A stretch of 48,840 bases of DNA from Bacillota bacterium (GCA_023436395.1 JAEZJJ010000026.1:1-48840); one strand, 5' to 3'; positions 7,095 to 15,807 are shown, counted from the stretch's first letter. The notes: generated by a model not told the origin, from the letters alone. Program-made: numbers and translations.

Positions 7095-8648
7095 ATGGGC
7101 TATTTTGAATATGTGATAAAGGCAAAAATGGGAGATGTTAAAAGTATAGAATATCTTATTGACCGTTTTCAAAGTATGGCTATCGGATATGCCTATTCAA
7201 TACTACATGATTTCCATAGGGCAGAAGATGCTTCTCAAGAAGCATTCATACAACTTTTTCGTAACATCCACAATTTAAAAGAACCAAAAGCATTTACTAG
7301 CTGGCTTAGAAAGCTTATATTTAACAATTGCTATCGAATACTACAACGAGAAAAGTTTGAAACCTTCTTTGAAGATGGAGAAATTACCGACTTGATTGAC
7401 TACCCATATCAACATATTGAAGAGGTAGAATTAAAGACTCTCGTCAATTCTGCTTTATTACAGCTAAATGAGGGGCAGCAAGAAGTTTTTTTACTTTACT
7501 ATGCATTCAACAAATCATATAAAGAAATTGCTGTTGAACTTGAAATAACAGAATCAGGAGTTGCAAATAGGTTGTATCTAGGCAAGAAGAAATTAAAAGA
7601 CATTATACTTAGTACAATGAAAGAATATCTAGGAGGATATGTAATGAATAAGGAAGAATTTACTCAAAAGATTTTAAATGATATTCATAAGGTTGTTACA
7701 TGGAATCATGGGCAAAATTATCTTTTTAACGGATGTATGCAATACATAATGGAGTGTTTGCATGAAAATAAAGAATATAACTATTGGTTCTTTTCTGGTG
7801 TTACAGGAGATTCGTTTACTCAAATACATAAAAAAGATTACAATGATTATGCAAATTGTCTTTCCCAAGATACATTCAACTATAAGCTTGCCAAAAAAGC
7901 TTTCGATGCATGCGGTTATGATTTTCTTTATGTGGACCAAGCGGAAATAAAAGAAAACACACAAAAATGGAAAGAAAGAATTATTGGATATATTAATAAG
8001 GGACTACCTGTGATTTCAAGAGGATATAAAGATATCTGGGGTGATTTCTGTGTTATTTGCGGATATGAGGATAATGGGGATAAACTCTTGATATTAACAG
8101 GAGATTCTGAATCACCTTCAAATTGTGAAACACTGTTAGAATTTGCTAAGTGCTTATTATTTATAGGAAACAAGATATCATCCCCCAGTTTGCCAGATGT
8201 TTATAGAAAAGCAGTCTTGCAAATTCCATCACTCATTACAATGCAGACTAAAAACGGTATAAGCTTTGGAAAACAAGGGTTTTTAGATTGGGCAGAGAGT
8301 TTTATAGATGGAAGATTTCAAAGCATAGGTATAGAAGAACTAGATTCTTGGAAAATACATGGAGCATATCTTTGCATTGCTGGAACAAATGGAGCTTCAA
8401 GAGGATTTCTCAGGAAAGCAAGAGAATTAAATCCTGATATGACATTTATTGATATTCTCATAACGATTTATGACAAACAACAAGTGTTATTTGAGGAGCT
8501 TGCTTATCATAATGGTGGTATGGAGGGAGGTTTTAATATATCACCAGAAACATTTAAGGATATTGAAAAAATGAGACCTATCAGTGAAAAAATAAAAGGG
8601 TTTGCTAGCTATTGTGATAATATATTAGATGTATTTCAAACATTATAG
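7095..8648 (+). CDS. Sigma-70 family sigma factor fused to a C39-protease-like domain
   Basis: Residues 1-180 form an ECF-type sigma factor: region 2 (HRAEDASQEAFIQLFRNIHNL, then a tryptophan-containing SWLRKL helix) and region 4 (YKEIAVELEITESGVANRLYLGKKKL). Residues 184-517 look like a papain-fold, BtrH/C39-peptidase-like domain: a Cys in NYLFNGCMQYIMECL, GLPVISRGY, then a GYEDNGDKLLI strand pair, but no clear catalytic His. It is thus probably a sensing rather than a cleaving domain. An internal ATG at 7644 has AGGAGG seven bases upstream exactly at the domain boundary, so the C-terminal part may also be made alone. Ribosome binding site at the main start: TAGGAGGG. No anti-sigma gene is adjacent. 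Confidence 0.8.
   Translation: MGYFEYVIKAKMGDVKSIEYLIDRFQSMAIGYAYSILHDFHRAEDASQEAFIQLFRNIHNLKEPKAFTSWLRKLIFNNCYRILQREKFETFFEDGEITDLIDYPYQHIEEVELKTLVNSALLQLNEGQQEVFLLYYAFNKSYKEIAVELEITESGVANRLYLGKKKLKDIILSTMKEYLGGYVMNKEEFTQKILNDIHKVVTWNHGQNYLFNGCMQYIMECLHENKEYNYWFFSGVTGDSFTQIHKKDYNDYANCLSQDTFNYKLAKKAFDACGYDFLYVDQAEIKENTQKWKERIIGYINKGLPVISRGYKDIWGDFCVICGYEDNGDKLLILTGDSESPSNCETLLEFAKCLLFIGNKISSPSLPDVYRKAVLQIPSLITMQTKNGISFGKQGFLDWAESFIDGRFQSIGIEELDSWKIHGAYLCIAGTNGASRGFLRKARELNPDMTFIDILITIYDKQQVLFEELAYHNGGMEGGFNISPETFKDIEKMRPISEKIKGFASYCDNILDVFQTL
7631..7646 (+). promoter_or_regulatory. Internal ribosome binding site and start codon within the sigma fusion
   Basis: AGGAGG (7631-7636) lies seven bases before an in-frame ATG (7644-7646), codon 184 of the gene. 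It lies between the sigma region and the C39-like domain and could give a separate 334-residue product. Confidence 0.5.
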
Positions 8649-8708
8649 AGTAATCTGCAACATGAAATATGTAACATTTAAAGATACTTTTCAGTGCTCA
8701 GCTTGTTT

Positions 8709-8720
8709 ACACCTCCTTAT
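8709..8720 (+). promoter_or_regulatory. ACACCTCCTTAT element upstream of the LuxR-type gene
   Basis: Twelve bases identical to 9834-9845, in a longer similar context (AG-TTG-T-ACACCTCCTTAT then T-rich). The second copy forms the anti-ribosome-binding-site arm ahead of the hydrolase gene. Function unknown; it may be a regulator site or a leader element. Confidence 0.35.
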
Positions 8721-8838
8721 TTTTTATCAATATGATATAATAAAGTTTATACATGACTATACATTGAGAATCTTAAAATAAATACATTTTGGGTATATAG
8801 ATTCAATGTAAAAGATGAAGATAAAAGGGGTATATACC

Positions 8839-9765
8839 ATGAAGCATTTTATATTTTTTTTTCATATCTTATCATTTTTAACTGGATTTACTGTAGTTAT
8901 TTTATCGATTCTGAGCTATATGAAATACCGACATCAGGTCATAAAAGATTATATTATTTTTTTAATAGCGCTTACAATTATTTTATTAGAACAGACCATA
9001 ACTTCATATAACCTTATTAATATCGTACAGTTTACAACTTTAAATATCATATTAAATATCGTATCCTATGTTGCGGCAGCAATAATTATCTATTTTTTGC
9101 CTTTGTTTATTTATGAAATGATGGGGAAAGAATGGACAACAAAGGAAAGAAGGATTTTTCAATTCATTAGTGTATTACCTCTTTTAGGAATAATAATATA
9201 CTATATAACACCCTACAAAAATTTAATCAGTATAGTGTTAAGCAGTATTTTGTTTTTAGTTATACTGTATTGTTTGTTTTTTATATACTTCAATTATAAA
9301 ACAATAGTAAATAAATATAAGAAAAGAATCTTAAAGATCCTATTACTTAGTGCAGTATTATTTTTCCCTTATATGTATTTAGATACAAAAACAGAGCAAA
9401 TATCATTTTTAAATCAATTGTTTCCTTATGGGATTTTATCACTTCCTTTATTTTATATGGTGTGGAATTTACTGAGCATATATTTAATAGCTAAATATTT
9501 TAAGCAGGATATAAGGATGGAAGTTAATAGTAGAGGGAAGCAGGAAGAAGAATACGATGATTTTTTTGCTAAATTTAATATTACCAATAGAGAGCAGGAG
9601 ATTATTTTACTTTTAATAAAAGGATATACATATAATCAATTAGCTGAAGAACTTTCCATTTCTTTAGCTACGGTAAAAACCCATGTACACAATATATATA
9701 CCAAAACAGAGGTAAAGAATAAATTTCAGTTACTTAAGCTTATGAATGAGAAGAAAATAGAGTGA
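8839..9765 (+). CDS. Membrane-bound LuxR-type transcriptional regulator
   Basis: The N-terminal two thirds (about 1-230) are strongly hydrophobic with about seven transmembrane segments. The C-terminal ~65 residues form a LuxR/NarL helix-turn-helix (NITNREQEIILLLIKGYTY, then AEELSISLATVKTHVHNIY). Such one-component regulators sense at the membrane and bind DNA directly. The ATG at 8839 has AAGGGG eight bases upstream and is preferred over the ATG at 8815. The next gene is a secreted or membrane hydrolase, and both have a similar ACACCTCCTTAT element upstream (8709-8720 and 9834-9845), suggesting joint control. Confidence 0.8.
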   Translation: MKHFIFFFHILSFLTGFTVVILSILSYMKYRHQVIKDYIIFLIALTIILLEQTITSYNLINIVQFTTLNIILNIVSYVAAAIIIYFLPLFIYEMMGKEWTTKERRIFQFISVLPLLGIIIYYITPYKNLISIVLSSILFLVILYCLFFIYFNYKTIVNKYKKRILKILLLSAVLFFPYMYLDTKTEQISFLNQLFPYGILSLPLFYMVWNLLSIYLIAKYFKQDIRMEVNSRGKQEEEYDDFFAKFNITNREQEIILLLIKGYTYNQLAEELSISLATVKTHVHNIYTKTEVKNKFQLLKLMNEKKIE

Positions 9766-9832
9766 AATTAAGGTATCATACAAAAGTTGTAGGAGCTTCT
9801 TATAAAATCATACCAGTTCTCGATAGTTTGCT

Positions 9833-9894
9833 AACACCTCCTTATGTATTATTAACAAGAGCAAAACAAAGTTAATCATACATAAGGAGGTTTT
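9833..9894 (+). promoter_or_regulatory. Hairpin sequestering the ribosome binding site of the hydrolase gene
   Basis: Arms 9836-9856 and 9871-9891 are complementary over 21 bases with one mismatch and a 14-base A-rich loop. The right arm contains AAGGAGG (9884-9890), the ribosome binding site of the TTG start at 9899. Folding would hide it. Poor start codon plus masked site implies tight translational control. Confidence 0.65.
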
Positions 9895-9898
9895 TGCA

Positions 9899-11809
9899 TT
9901 GTTAAAGGGAAGAAGAGTTATAAAAAAGTATATTAGCATATTTATAGGGTTGATCTTGATTTTATTATCCCATACCACAATAAAGGCAGAAGTCAGATTA
10001 ATTAATATGAAGGAAGTAGAGGACTTTACTGATGAATTTTTGAAACAAAATATGGAGCAATATCATGTGCCAGGTGTAGCAATTGCTTTTGTGAAGGATG
10101 ATCAGGTTGCCTTTATGAAGGGGTATGGCTATGCAGATGTTGAAAATAAAATAAAAGTAGAACCACAAAAAACAGTATTTGGGATAGGGTCCATAAGTAA
10201 ACTATTAACAACGACAGCTGTCATGCAGCAGGTTGAAGCAGGTCAAATCGATTTAAATAAAGATGTTAATGAATATCTGGAAGCTTTTAAAGTAAAAAAT
10301 ACTTTTAAAGCCCCCGTTACCATGAAGAGTCTGTTAACACATTCTTCAGGGTTTATCCAATCCAGTATAGGTATTGGAACAAGAAATCTAGACGAGATTA
10401 AGGAATTAGGAAACTATCTAAAAACAGCAATGCCTAAAGTAAAGTATGAGCCGGGGACATTCTTTTCATATTCAAATCAAGGGATGACTTTAGCAGGATA
10501 TATCGTAGAATGTATTTCAAGAATTAAGTTTGAAGACTATATGAAGGAGAACATATTTGAACCACTCCAAATGAAAGATAGTAGTTTTAAGCAGCCAATT
10601 CCAGAAAATATGAAGAGTAACCAGGCAATAGGCTATGGTTATGAAGTTCAGAAACAACGCCTGTTTAGGACACCATCCATGTATTATCATGTAGTACCTG
10701 CGGGTGGATGTTATACAACAGTTGAGGACATGTCTAAATTTATTATCGCTAATCTTAATGATGGAAAGTACAAAGATAATCAGATTCTGGATAAAAATAC
10801 AATGAATGAGATGCACGAGCAGCACTTTACACATAATGAGAAAATGCCTGGACAAGCTTATGGATTCTGGGAAAGCTTTGAAAATAATAAAAGGGCATTA
10901 TTTCATACAGGAACTACTGATGGTTATGCAAGCCTATTATATATGATTCCAGAGGAAAAGATAGGATTTATACTTTGCTACAATTTAACATCAGATAGAC
11001 TTCGCTCATCATTTTTATCTAGCTTTTTAGATACTTTTTATCCAGTAACAGAGGATGAAACAATACCAGATTTAAATGAAGATAAGGAAAGCTCTAAAAA
11101 GTATGAGGGATTATATTGGAATGTAGAAAAACCAAGAGATACGATAGATAAGATAGAGGTATTGATGTCAGAAGGATTAATTAGTGTAAAGGAGACTGGT
11201 AACGGAAACTTAAAACTTACAGATTATTATGGAAAAGCTATGGGCGAGTATAGGGAAATAGAACCAGCAGTATTTCAAAAAGTACAGGGGGAAGAAATTA
11301 TAACTTTTAAGACTAAGAGTGCTAAGATAAATAGGACTTATTTATATTTTAAAAATGAGGCCCTTGAAAAAGTAAGATGGTATGAGAACCCTATACTGTC
11401 AATTATTCTGGGAGTAGTATCACTATTGATTGTAATCGTGAGCCCATTTATATGGGTAAATATTTTTATTAGAGGAAAGCTAAAAAAAGAAGAAAAAAGC
11501 TTCTTAGAAAAGTATGGAGCATATATAGGTCTTTTGTCATCAGTTTTAATAGTGATATTTTGCTTATTAACAGCCATCATTACTATGAAACTTGGGAAAT
11601 ATGCTTTTATGTTTGGCATCCCATTTAGTTTGAAAATGATTTTGATGATTCCACTACTACTTTGTGTCATTTCAGTAGGTTTATTAGTAACTAATGTATT
11701 AGCGTGGAAACATAATTATTGGACAAGAACAAAAAGATATTTCTTTAGCATCTTTACTGTATCTGTTATATTATTTTTGATGTGTTTAAGGTTTTGGAAT
11801 ATGGTATAA
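9899..11809 (+). CDS. Class C beta-lactamase-like serine hydrolase with C-terminal membrane domain
   Basis: A penicillin-binding-protein/beta-lactamase-fold hydrolase of 636 residues. A signal anchor occupies about 8-30. The catalytic domain has S98-x-x-K101 (GSISK), Y191-S-N193 and H336-T-G338, the complete active-site triad of class C-like enzymes (esterases, D-aminopeptidases, PBP4* types). After a beta-rich linker of about 110 residues, the C terminus carries about four transmembrane helices (about 500-630). The start is TTG, eight bases after AAGGAGG, which is the only well-placed site. True antibiotic hydrolysis is not implied; a peptidoglycan or peptide substrate at the membrane is likelier. 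Confidence 0.85.
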   Translation: MLKGRRVIKKYISIFIGLILILLSHTTIKAEVRLINMKEVEDFTDEFLKQNMEQYHVPGVAIAFVKDDQVAFMKGYGYADVENKIKVEPQKTVFGIGSISKLLTTTAVMQQVEAGQIDLNKDVNEYLEAFKVKNTFKAPVTMKSLLTHSSGFIQSSIGIGTRNLDEIKELGNYLKTAMPKVKYEPGTFFSYSNQGMTLAGYIVECISRIKFEDYMKENIFEPLQMKDSSFKQPIPENMKSNQAIGYGYEVQKQRLFRTPSMYYHVVPAGGCYTTVEDMSKFIIANLNDGKYKDNQILDKNTMNEMHEQHFTHNEKMPGQAYGFWESFENNKRALFHTGTTDGYASLLYMIPEEKIGFILCYNLTSDRLRSSFLSSFLDTFYPVTEDETIPDLNEDKESSKKYEGLYWNVEKPRDTIDKIEVLMSEGLISVKETGNGNLKLTDYYGKAMGEYREIEPAVFQKVQGEEIITFKTKSAKINRTYLYFKNEALEKVRWYENPILSIILGVVSLLIVIVSPFIWVNIFIRGKLKKEEKSFLEKYGAYIGLLSSVLIVIFCLLTAIITMKLGKYAFMFGIPFSLKMILMIPLLLCVISVGLLVTNVLAWKHNYWTRTKRYFFSIFTVSVILFLMCLRFWNMV

Positions 11810-11917
11810 CTAATTATTCGGTCAATTCAGACTAATTTGCAGCATATATGTTATACTAGCTATATTAGTCTTATATTTTAGTGTTTTTTAGTCCATATAC
11901 CAACAAGGAGGAAAATA

Positions 11918-12877
11918 ATGATAGAGGTAACGGATCAGGTAAAAAAGGAATTATGTGAAAAGCTTTCAATTGATTTACGAGGATTAACATATCTTGGAGG
12001 GGGACGTGAAGATTCTGATGGAACAGTTTATACATATCATGAAGGTACTAGAAAAAAGGTGCTTAAGATTTTAGCTATAAAAGAGGCAGAAAAAGAGCAA
12101 CTAAGGAATCTTGAAATACGTATTAAATATGCCAATTATCTTGGAGAAAATGGAATGAAACTGGCTTACCCGCTTCATAATAAAAATGGAAATTTATATG
12201 AGGTCAGTTTAGATAATAAATATTATTATACAGCTTATATCATGGATTTTTGTGAAGGTAGTAATCCCGAAAGTAGTAAGCTGACAGATGACTTGGTTTA
12301 TAATTGGGGAATACTTACTGGAAAATCACATGGGATAACTAAAACTTTCACGGAAGGTCAGGACAATCATTATTTAAACTATGAACATGAAGTAGATTTT
12401 TTTGAAAACTGGTGTAAAGAACCTGAGATTAAAAGATCTTGGATAGAAATGAAACAGTATTTAAGTAAGATGCCAAAAGGATTAGATGACTATGGCTTTA
12501 TACATAATGATAACCACCAGGGAAACATTCTTGTAAATGGTAAAGAGATTACTTTAATTGATTTTGACTGTGCAGGCAGACAATTTTTTATGCAGGACAT
12601 TATAACACCTGCACAAGGGATTATGTTTGATATAGTAGGAGGGATGGTATCTCCGTTTAATGATGAAGATAGATTGAAACGTTTCTTTGATCGTTTTATA
12701 AATGGCTATGAAACGCATCATCACTTAGAAGATAGGTGGTATCAAGAAATGCCAACATTTCTTAATTATCGAAGGATGTTATTATTTACTTGTATGCAGA
12801 ACTGGCTTAATACAGAGCCTGAACTTAAGAAGAATTTTATAAAGAATATCTTAAATCCACCTCCATTTCATATTTAG
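11918..12877 (+). CDS. Aminoglycoside phosphotransferase (APH)-family kinase
   Basis: An ATP-dependent small-molecule kinase with the choline/aminoglycoside kinase fold. The catalytic loop H196-N-D198-N-H-Q-G-N203 and the metal-binding D215-F-D217 are intact. The N-terminal lobe (about 1-100) has a glycine-rich LGGGREDSDGTVY segment and VLKI as the ATP-binding Lys strand. Length of 319 residues is typical of the CotS/HSK2-like subgroup. The substrate cannot be inferred, and nothing nearby marks it as a resistance gene. The start follows AAGGAGGAAA. Confidence 0.8.
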   Translation: MIEVTDQVKKELCEKLSIDLRGLTYLGGGREDSDGTVYTYHEGTRKKVLKILAIKEAEKEQLRNLEIRIKYANYLGENGMKLAYPLHNKNGNLYEVSLDNKYYYTAYIMDFCEGSNPESSKLTDDLVYNWGILTGKSHGITKTFTEGQDNHYLNYEHEVDFFENWCKEPEIKRSWIEMKQYLSKMPKGLDDYGFIHNDNHQGNILVNGKEITLIDFDCAGRQFFMQDIITPAQGIMFDIVGGMVSPFNDEDRLKRFFDRFINGYETHHHLEDRWYQEMPTFLNYRRMLLFTCMQNWLNTEPELKKNFIKNILNPPPFHI

Positions 12878-13236
12878 AATAGGATAATTAGTTTCATTGT
12901 TCAATTTAAATAGGCCTGATTTAAAGAAAAGTAATAGATAAGGGGAATAGTTTGTTTTTGTACCTTTGATGTGTAGAATAAATATCATGAAAAATTACTA
13001 ATTTTATAGCAATATTTATCTAATTTTATATATAATTCTGTAAAATATTATAGTAATAAGAACACATAAATGATATGATATAGATATACTATTTTAACTT
13101 AAATATGTGTATATAGATAAACAAGCTAAGAACTGTATTTATTCATATTCAACTATCTTATAGCTATAAGCAAAATGATAATGTATAGATAAAAGTTTAA
13201 AATGGTTTATCTATTCACAAATGTGGAGGGTATAAT
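12878..13236. other. AT-rich gene-free stretch ahead of the PilZ gene
   Basis: No open frame with a ribosome binding site was found. Besides the 21-base repeat at its start it holds a 9-bp inverted repeat (ATAGATAAA 13185-13193, TTTATCTAT 13206-13214) just upstream of the PilZ ribosome binding site, which may be a leader hairpin or an operator. Confidence 0.5.
12885..12905 (+). repeat. 21-base repeat shared with 2715-2735
   Basis: TAATTAGTTTCATTGTTCAAT occurs here, seven bases after the APH-family stop codon, and identically at 2715-2735, seven bases after the MATE stop codon. Confidence 0.6.
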
Positions 13237-13584
13237 ATGGATAATTCCGAGAGTGGCTTTGTAGAGAAGCGAAAAGAACCCAGATATGCCTGCGAATTAG
13301 AAGCGTTAATTAGATACGGAAGAAAGAGACTTTTTGGTCGTATTACTAATATATCCTTAAGTGGTCTAGAAATTAGAACAGATAAACAAGTAGATATGGA
13401 TGAGTTTATAATAGAGTTTAAAGTAGACCAAGATATATTTGCTTTATCTTGTCAAATAGTTTCATTAATAGAAGAAGAAATAGAATCTGTAATCCATGCA
13501 AAATTTGTTATGATTCCTACGGAGACGAGGAAATATTTTGAAAACTTCTTGACATATGCAACCTTATCTTTTAAGAAGTTATAG
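13237..13584 (+). CDS. PilZ domain protein (cyclic-di-GMP receptor)
   Basis: A single-domain PilZ protein of 115 residues. Both nucleotide-binding signatures are present: RxxxR at R12-R16 (RKEPR) and N/DxSxxG at N38-S40-G43 (NISLSGLE), followed by a six-strand beta-barrel-like pattern. Members bind cyclic-di-GMP and adjust motility, adhesion or exopolysaccharide. Here it stands alone with a GTGGAGGG ribosome binding site. The chemoreceptors at 41-48 kb are consistent with a motile, signal-responsive cell, but a direct link is inference. Confidence 0.85.
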   Translation: MDNSESGFVEKRKEPRYACELEALIRYGRKRLFGRITNISLSGLEIRTDKQVDMDEFIIEFKVDQDIFALSCQIVSLIEEEIESVIHAKFVMIPTETRKYFENFLTYATLSFKKL

Positions 13585-13619
13585 GTATAGAATAAGAAGA
13601 AAAAAGGAGGGGCAGATAG

Positions 13620-13646
13620 ATGACTACTGATATCATAAGTGCATAG
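13620..13646 (+). CDS. Possible 8-residue leader peptide
   Basis: ATG at 13620 lies nine bases after a strong AAAAAGGAGGGG site and encodes MTTDIISA before TAG. A terminator-like hairpin (13650-13684) starts four bases after the stop. This peptide-then-hairpin layout looks like a leader, but could equally be the stump of a deleted gene with its terminator. Confidence 0.3.
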   Translation: MTTDIISA

Positions 13647-13649
13647 CAG

Positions 13650-13684
13650 AGGCTATTGCATTTAAAGCACGTGTAATAGCCTTT
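13650..13684 (+). terminator. Terminator-like hairpin, family A
   Basis: AGGCTATT (13650-13657) pairs with AATAGCCT (13675-13682). Closely similar hairpins recur at 43082-43122 and 44946-44985. Confidence 0.55.
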
Positions 13685-13725
13685 GCATTCCTAAAACCAT
13701 TTTAAATAGGATTAGGAGGCACAGT

Positions 13726-14004
13726 ATGGGCTATCATAAAGCAGTTAGTGTATTACCAAAGGAGTTACTTTTGAAGATTCAAGAATATGTAGATGGGGAG
13801 TATCTCTACATTCCACGTAAGGAAGAATGTAAGAGGAATTGGGGAGCAAAGACTTGTACTAAACAAGTAACAGCCCATAGAAACACAGAAATCTATAGAA
13901 AATATCAATCAGGAAAATCTTCAAGAGAATTAGCAGATGAATATTGTCTTGCTGTCAAAAGTATTCAAGGTATTATTACAAAAATGAAACGTGAAATCGC
14001 GTAA
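13726..14004 (+). CDS. CD3324 family helix-turn-helix protein
   Basis: A 92-residue protein matching, from memory, the CD3324 family of Clostridia (Mor-like DNA-binding proteins). Features are a conserved GEYLYIPRKEE segment, a basic central part (KTCTKQVTAHRNTEIYRKYQSG) and a C-terminal helix-turn-helix (SSRELADEYCLAVKSIQGIITKM). Its targets are unknown. The start follows AGGAGGCACAGT. It is transcribed alone and ended by the hairpin at 14009-14052. Confidence 0.75.
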   Translation: MGYHKAVSVLPKELLLKIQEYVDGEYLYIPRKEECKRNWGAKTCTKQVTAHRNTEIYRKYQSGKSSRELADEYCLAVKSIQGIITKMKREIA

Positions 14005-14008
14005 CGAT

Positions 14009-14052
14009 AAAAAATACCCACAAGCTGATGAAGCGAGTAGGTATTTTTTTTT
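14009..14052 (+). terminator. Terminator of the CD3324-family gene, family B
   Basis: AAAAATACC pairs with GGTATTTTT, the T run extending to 14052. The loop CACAAGCTGATGAAGCGAGT is nearly the same as in the terminator at 14883-14919. Confidence 0.8.
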
Positions 14053-14274
14053 GTAGTCGAGTAAGACTAATGATATAAAAAAGATGTATTGACATTATTA
14101 GTAATTAGTGATAAGTTTGAAATATAAATATAATAATAATTATTAGAAGATAATTAATTGAACAAATGATATGCTTGAGTAGTTTTTCAAGAGCTGAGCA
14201 TGTTATTCATAAAAGAGAAATTAAAACAATGAAGAAATTTAGATTTTGTAATGATTAAGAAGGAGGAAAGAGTT

Positions 14275-14871
14275 ATGAGTAAAGTATTATACATTAAAGC
14301 AAATGTTAAAAATGAGGAAACATCAAGGACTTTCAAAGTTTCTAATAGTTTTATAGAAGAATACAAGAAAAATAATCCAGATGATGAAGTAGTTGTATTA
14401 GATTTATATAAAGAGAAAATAGATTTTTTAAGATTAGAAGATTTAGGTGGCATCTTTGGACCTAAAGATGAAACAAGTAAAAGTCATCCTATACTCAAAT
14501 ATGCCTATCAATTTGCAGAAGCAGATAAATATGTTATTGCAGCACCTATGTGGAATTTAAGTATCCCAGCTATTTTAAAAGCTTATATAGATTATGTAAG
14601 TGTTACAGGAATCACATTCAAATATACAGCAGAAGGGCCAGTAGGGCTACTCAAAGGCAAGAAAGCAGTACACATCGTTTCTAGAGGCGGCGAATATGGC
14701 AATGCACCTTATGAGATGGGGGATCGCTATTTAAGAACTATATTAGGATTCTTCGGTATAGGAGAAATAGAAACAATTGCTATAGAAAATGTAGATGTGA
14801 TAGGCGTTAACGTTGAGGAAAAGCTAGAAGAAGGAATAAGCAAAGCTAGCCTACTTGCTAAAACATTTTAA
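14275..14871 (+). CDS. azoR: FMN-dependent NADH-azoreductase
   Basis: A flavodoxin-fold quinone/azo reductase (AzoR/AcpD family) that uses NADH and bound FMN. Landmarks are the N-terminal KVLYIKANVK strand and phosphate loop, AAPMWNLSIPAILKAYIDYV (about residues 96-115, binding FMN and substrate), TFKYTAEGPVGLLKGKKAV and the SRGGEYG loop (about 142-148). The length of 198 residues is usual. The ATG at 14275 has GAAGGAGG upstream, preferred over the ATG at 14251. It is a single-gene unit. With the nitroreductase at 5.7 kb it gives the region a second electrophile-detoxifying flavoenzyme. Confidence 0.88.
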   Translation: MSKVLYIKANVKNEETSRTFKVSNSFIEEYKKNNPDDEVVVLDLYKEKIDFLRLEDLGGIFGPKDETSKSHPILKYAYQFAEADKYVIAAPMWNLSIPAILKAYIDYVSVTGITFKYTAEGPVGLLKGKKAVHIVSRGGEYGNAPYEMGDRYLRTILGFFGIGEIETIAIENVDVIGVNVEEKLEEGISKASLLAKTF

Positions 14872-14882
14872 TAATCATCAAG

Positions 14883-14919
14883 CACCCACAAGCTAATGAA
14901 GCAAGTGGGTGTTTTTTTT
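14883..14919 (+). terminator. Terminator of the azoreductase gene, family B
   Basis: CACCCAC (14883-14889) pairs with GTGGGTG (14905-14911), followed by eight T. Loop sequence closely matches the terminator at 14009-14052. Confidence 0.85.
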
Positions 14920-15011
14920 GCCTTATTTTTATTTGTGTAAAGAGATTAAGGTACCTATTAAATAGAAGGGGTGATATCATAAGGGTATCTTAATAAAGGG
15001 GGAAAAACTGT

Positions 15012-15053
15012 ATGACTACACCAGTTCAAATGTGTTCTTATTTCATTCAATAA
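15012..15053 (+). CDS. Possible 13-residue peptide upstream of DUF1062
   Basis: ATG at 15012 follows AAAGGGGGAAAAACTGT, a strong ribosome binding site, and encodes MTTPVQMCSYFIQ before TAA. It may be a leader peptide or the stump of a lost gene. No homologue is recognised. Confidence 0.25.
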   Translation: MTTPVQMCSYFIQ

Positions 15054-15095
15054 AAGCTGTATGAAAATAGGGATTCATTAAATAGAGAAAATCTC

Positions 15096-15133
15096 ATATT
15101 TTTGTGCAGCTTCATAGAAAAGGAGCACAAAAA
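15096..15133 (+). promoter_or_regulatory. Hairpin flanking the ribosome binding site of the DUF1062 gene
   Basis: TTTTTGTGC and GCACAAAAA form a 9-bp stem. The AAGGAG site lies in the loop side and the ATG abuts the right arm, so folding could influence initiation. Confidence 0.35.
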
Positions 15134-15717
15134 TGCAGGAGATTATTAAATGGAAGGTTATACCTATTGGTGAACCAGAGGTAATCAAAAATTGTCCAAA
15201 ATGTGGTGGGGGTGCCCACTTTGAAAGTAGCAAAAAGTTTAGGGTAAATGCCAATCAAAGTAAATTAGATGTTTGGCTTATTTATCAATGTAAAAAGTGT
15301 AAAGCAACATGGAATATGACGATCTTATCTAGAGTTAATCCAAAAGAAATACCTCCAGAAGAATATCACAAGTTGATGAATAATGACGAGCTTCTGGCTA
15401 GGTTTTATGCCTTTGATATAAGTACCCATAAGCAGAATAATTCAGTTTTAAACTACGAAATAGTAGACTATAGGGTAGAGGGAGATCCACTAGATTTAGA
15501 AACTCTAAGGGAAAACATTACTTTAGAAATTGAATGTGACGAGGTATTTGATTTAAGGATAGATAAAGTATTGAGTAAAAAATTAAGTATATCTAGAGAG
15601 CAGGTCAAAAAATTGTGTAAACAAGGACGATTAAAGGGACTAGAAGAAAAACAGTTATGGAAGGCTAAGCTAAAAAATAAAATGCAAATAGAGATCTTAG
15701 ATGGGAACAAAACATGA
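15133..15717 (+). CDS. DUF1062 domain protein
   Basis: A 194-residue protein matching, from memory, the DUF1062 family of uncharacterised cytoplasmic proteins. A zinc-ribbon-like start has two CxxC pairs (NCPKCGG at about 21-27 and QCKKCKATWN at about 51-60). The middle carries the conserved ARFYAFDI segment, and the C terminus resembles an S4-like RNA-binding helix pair (DKVLSKKLSISREQVKKL, then GRLKG). The S4 resemblance is inference. The start follows AAAGGAGCAC. No clear operon partner. Confidence 0.72.
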   Translation: MQEIIKWKVIPIGEPEVIKNCPKCGGGAHFESSKKFRVNANQSKLDVWLIYQCKKCKATWNMTILSRVNPKEIPPEEYHKLMNNDELLARFYAFDISTHKQNNSVLNYEIVDYRVEGDPLDLETLRENITLEIECDEVFDLRIDKVLSKKLSISREQVKKLCKQGRLKGLEEKQLWKAKLKNKMQIEILDGNKT

Positions 15718-15807
15718 AATCCTTACGTCTATACTAAAGAGCGCTCTTGCTATAAGGAAAAGACAAACAATAAAAGCATCAGGCAAGAACATAAGTAGGA
15801 GGATCAA

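Noticed and set aside
9899..11809. True antibiotic beta-lactamase
   Set aside because: The motifs fit the wide serine-hydrolase family, but the large C-terminal membrane domain and linker are unlike secreted class C resistance enzymes.
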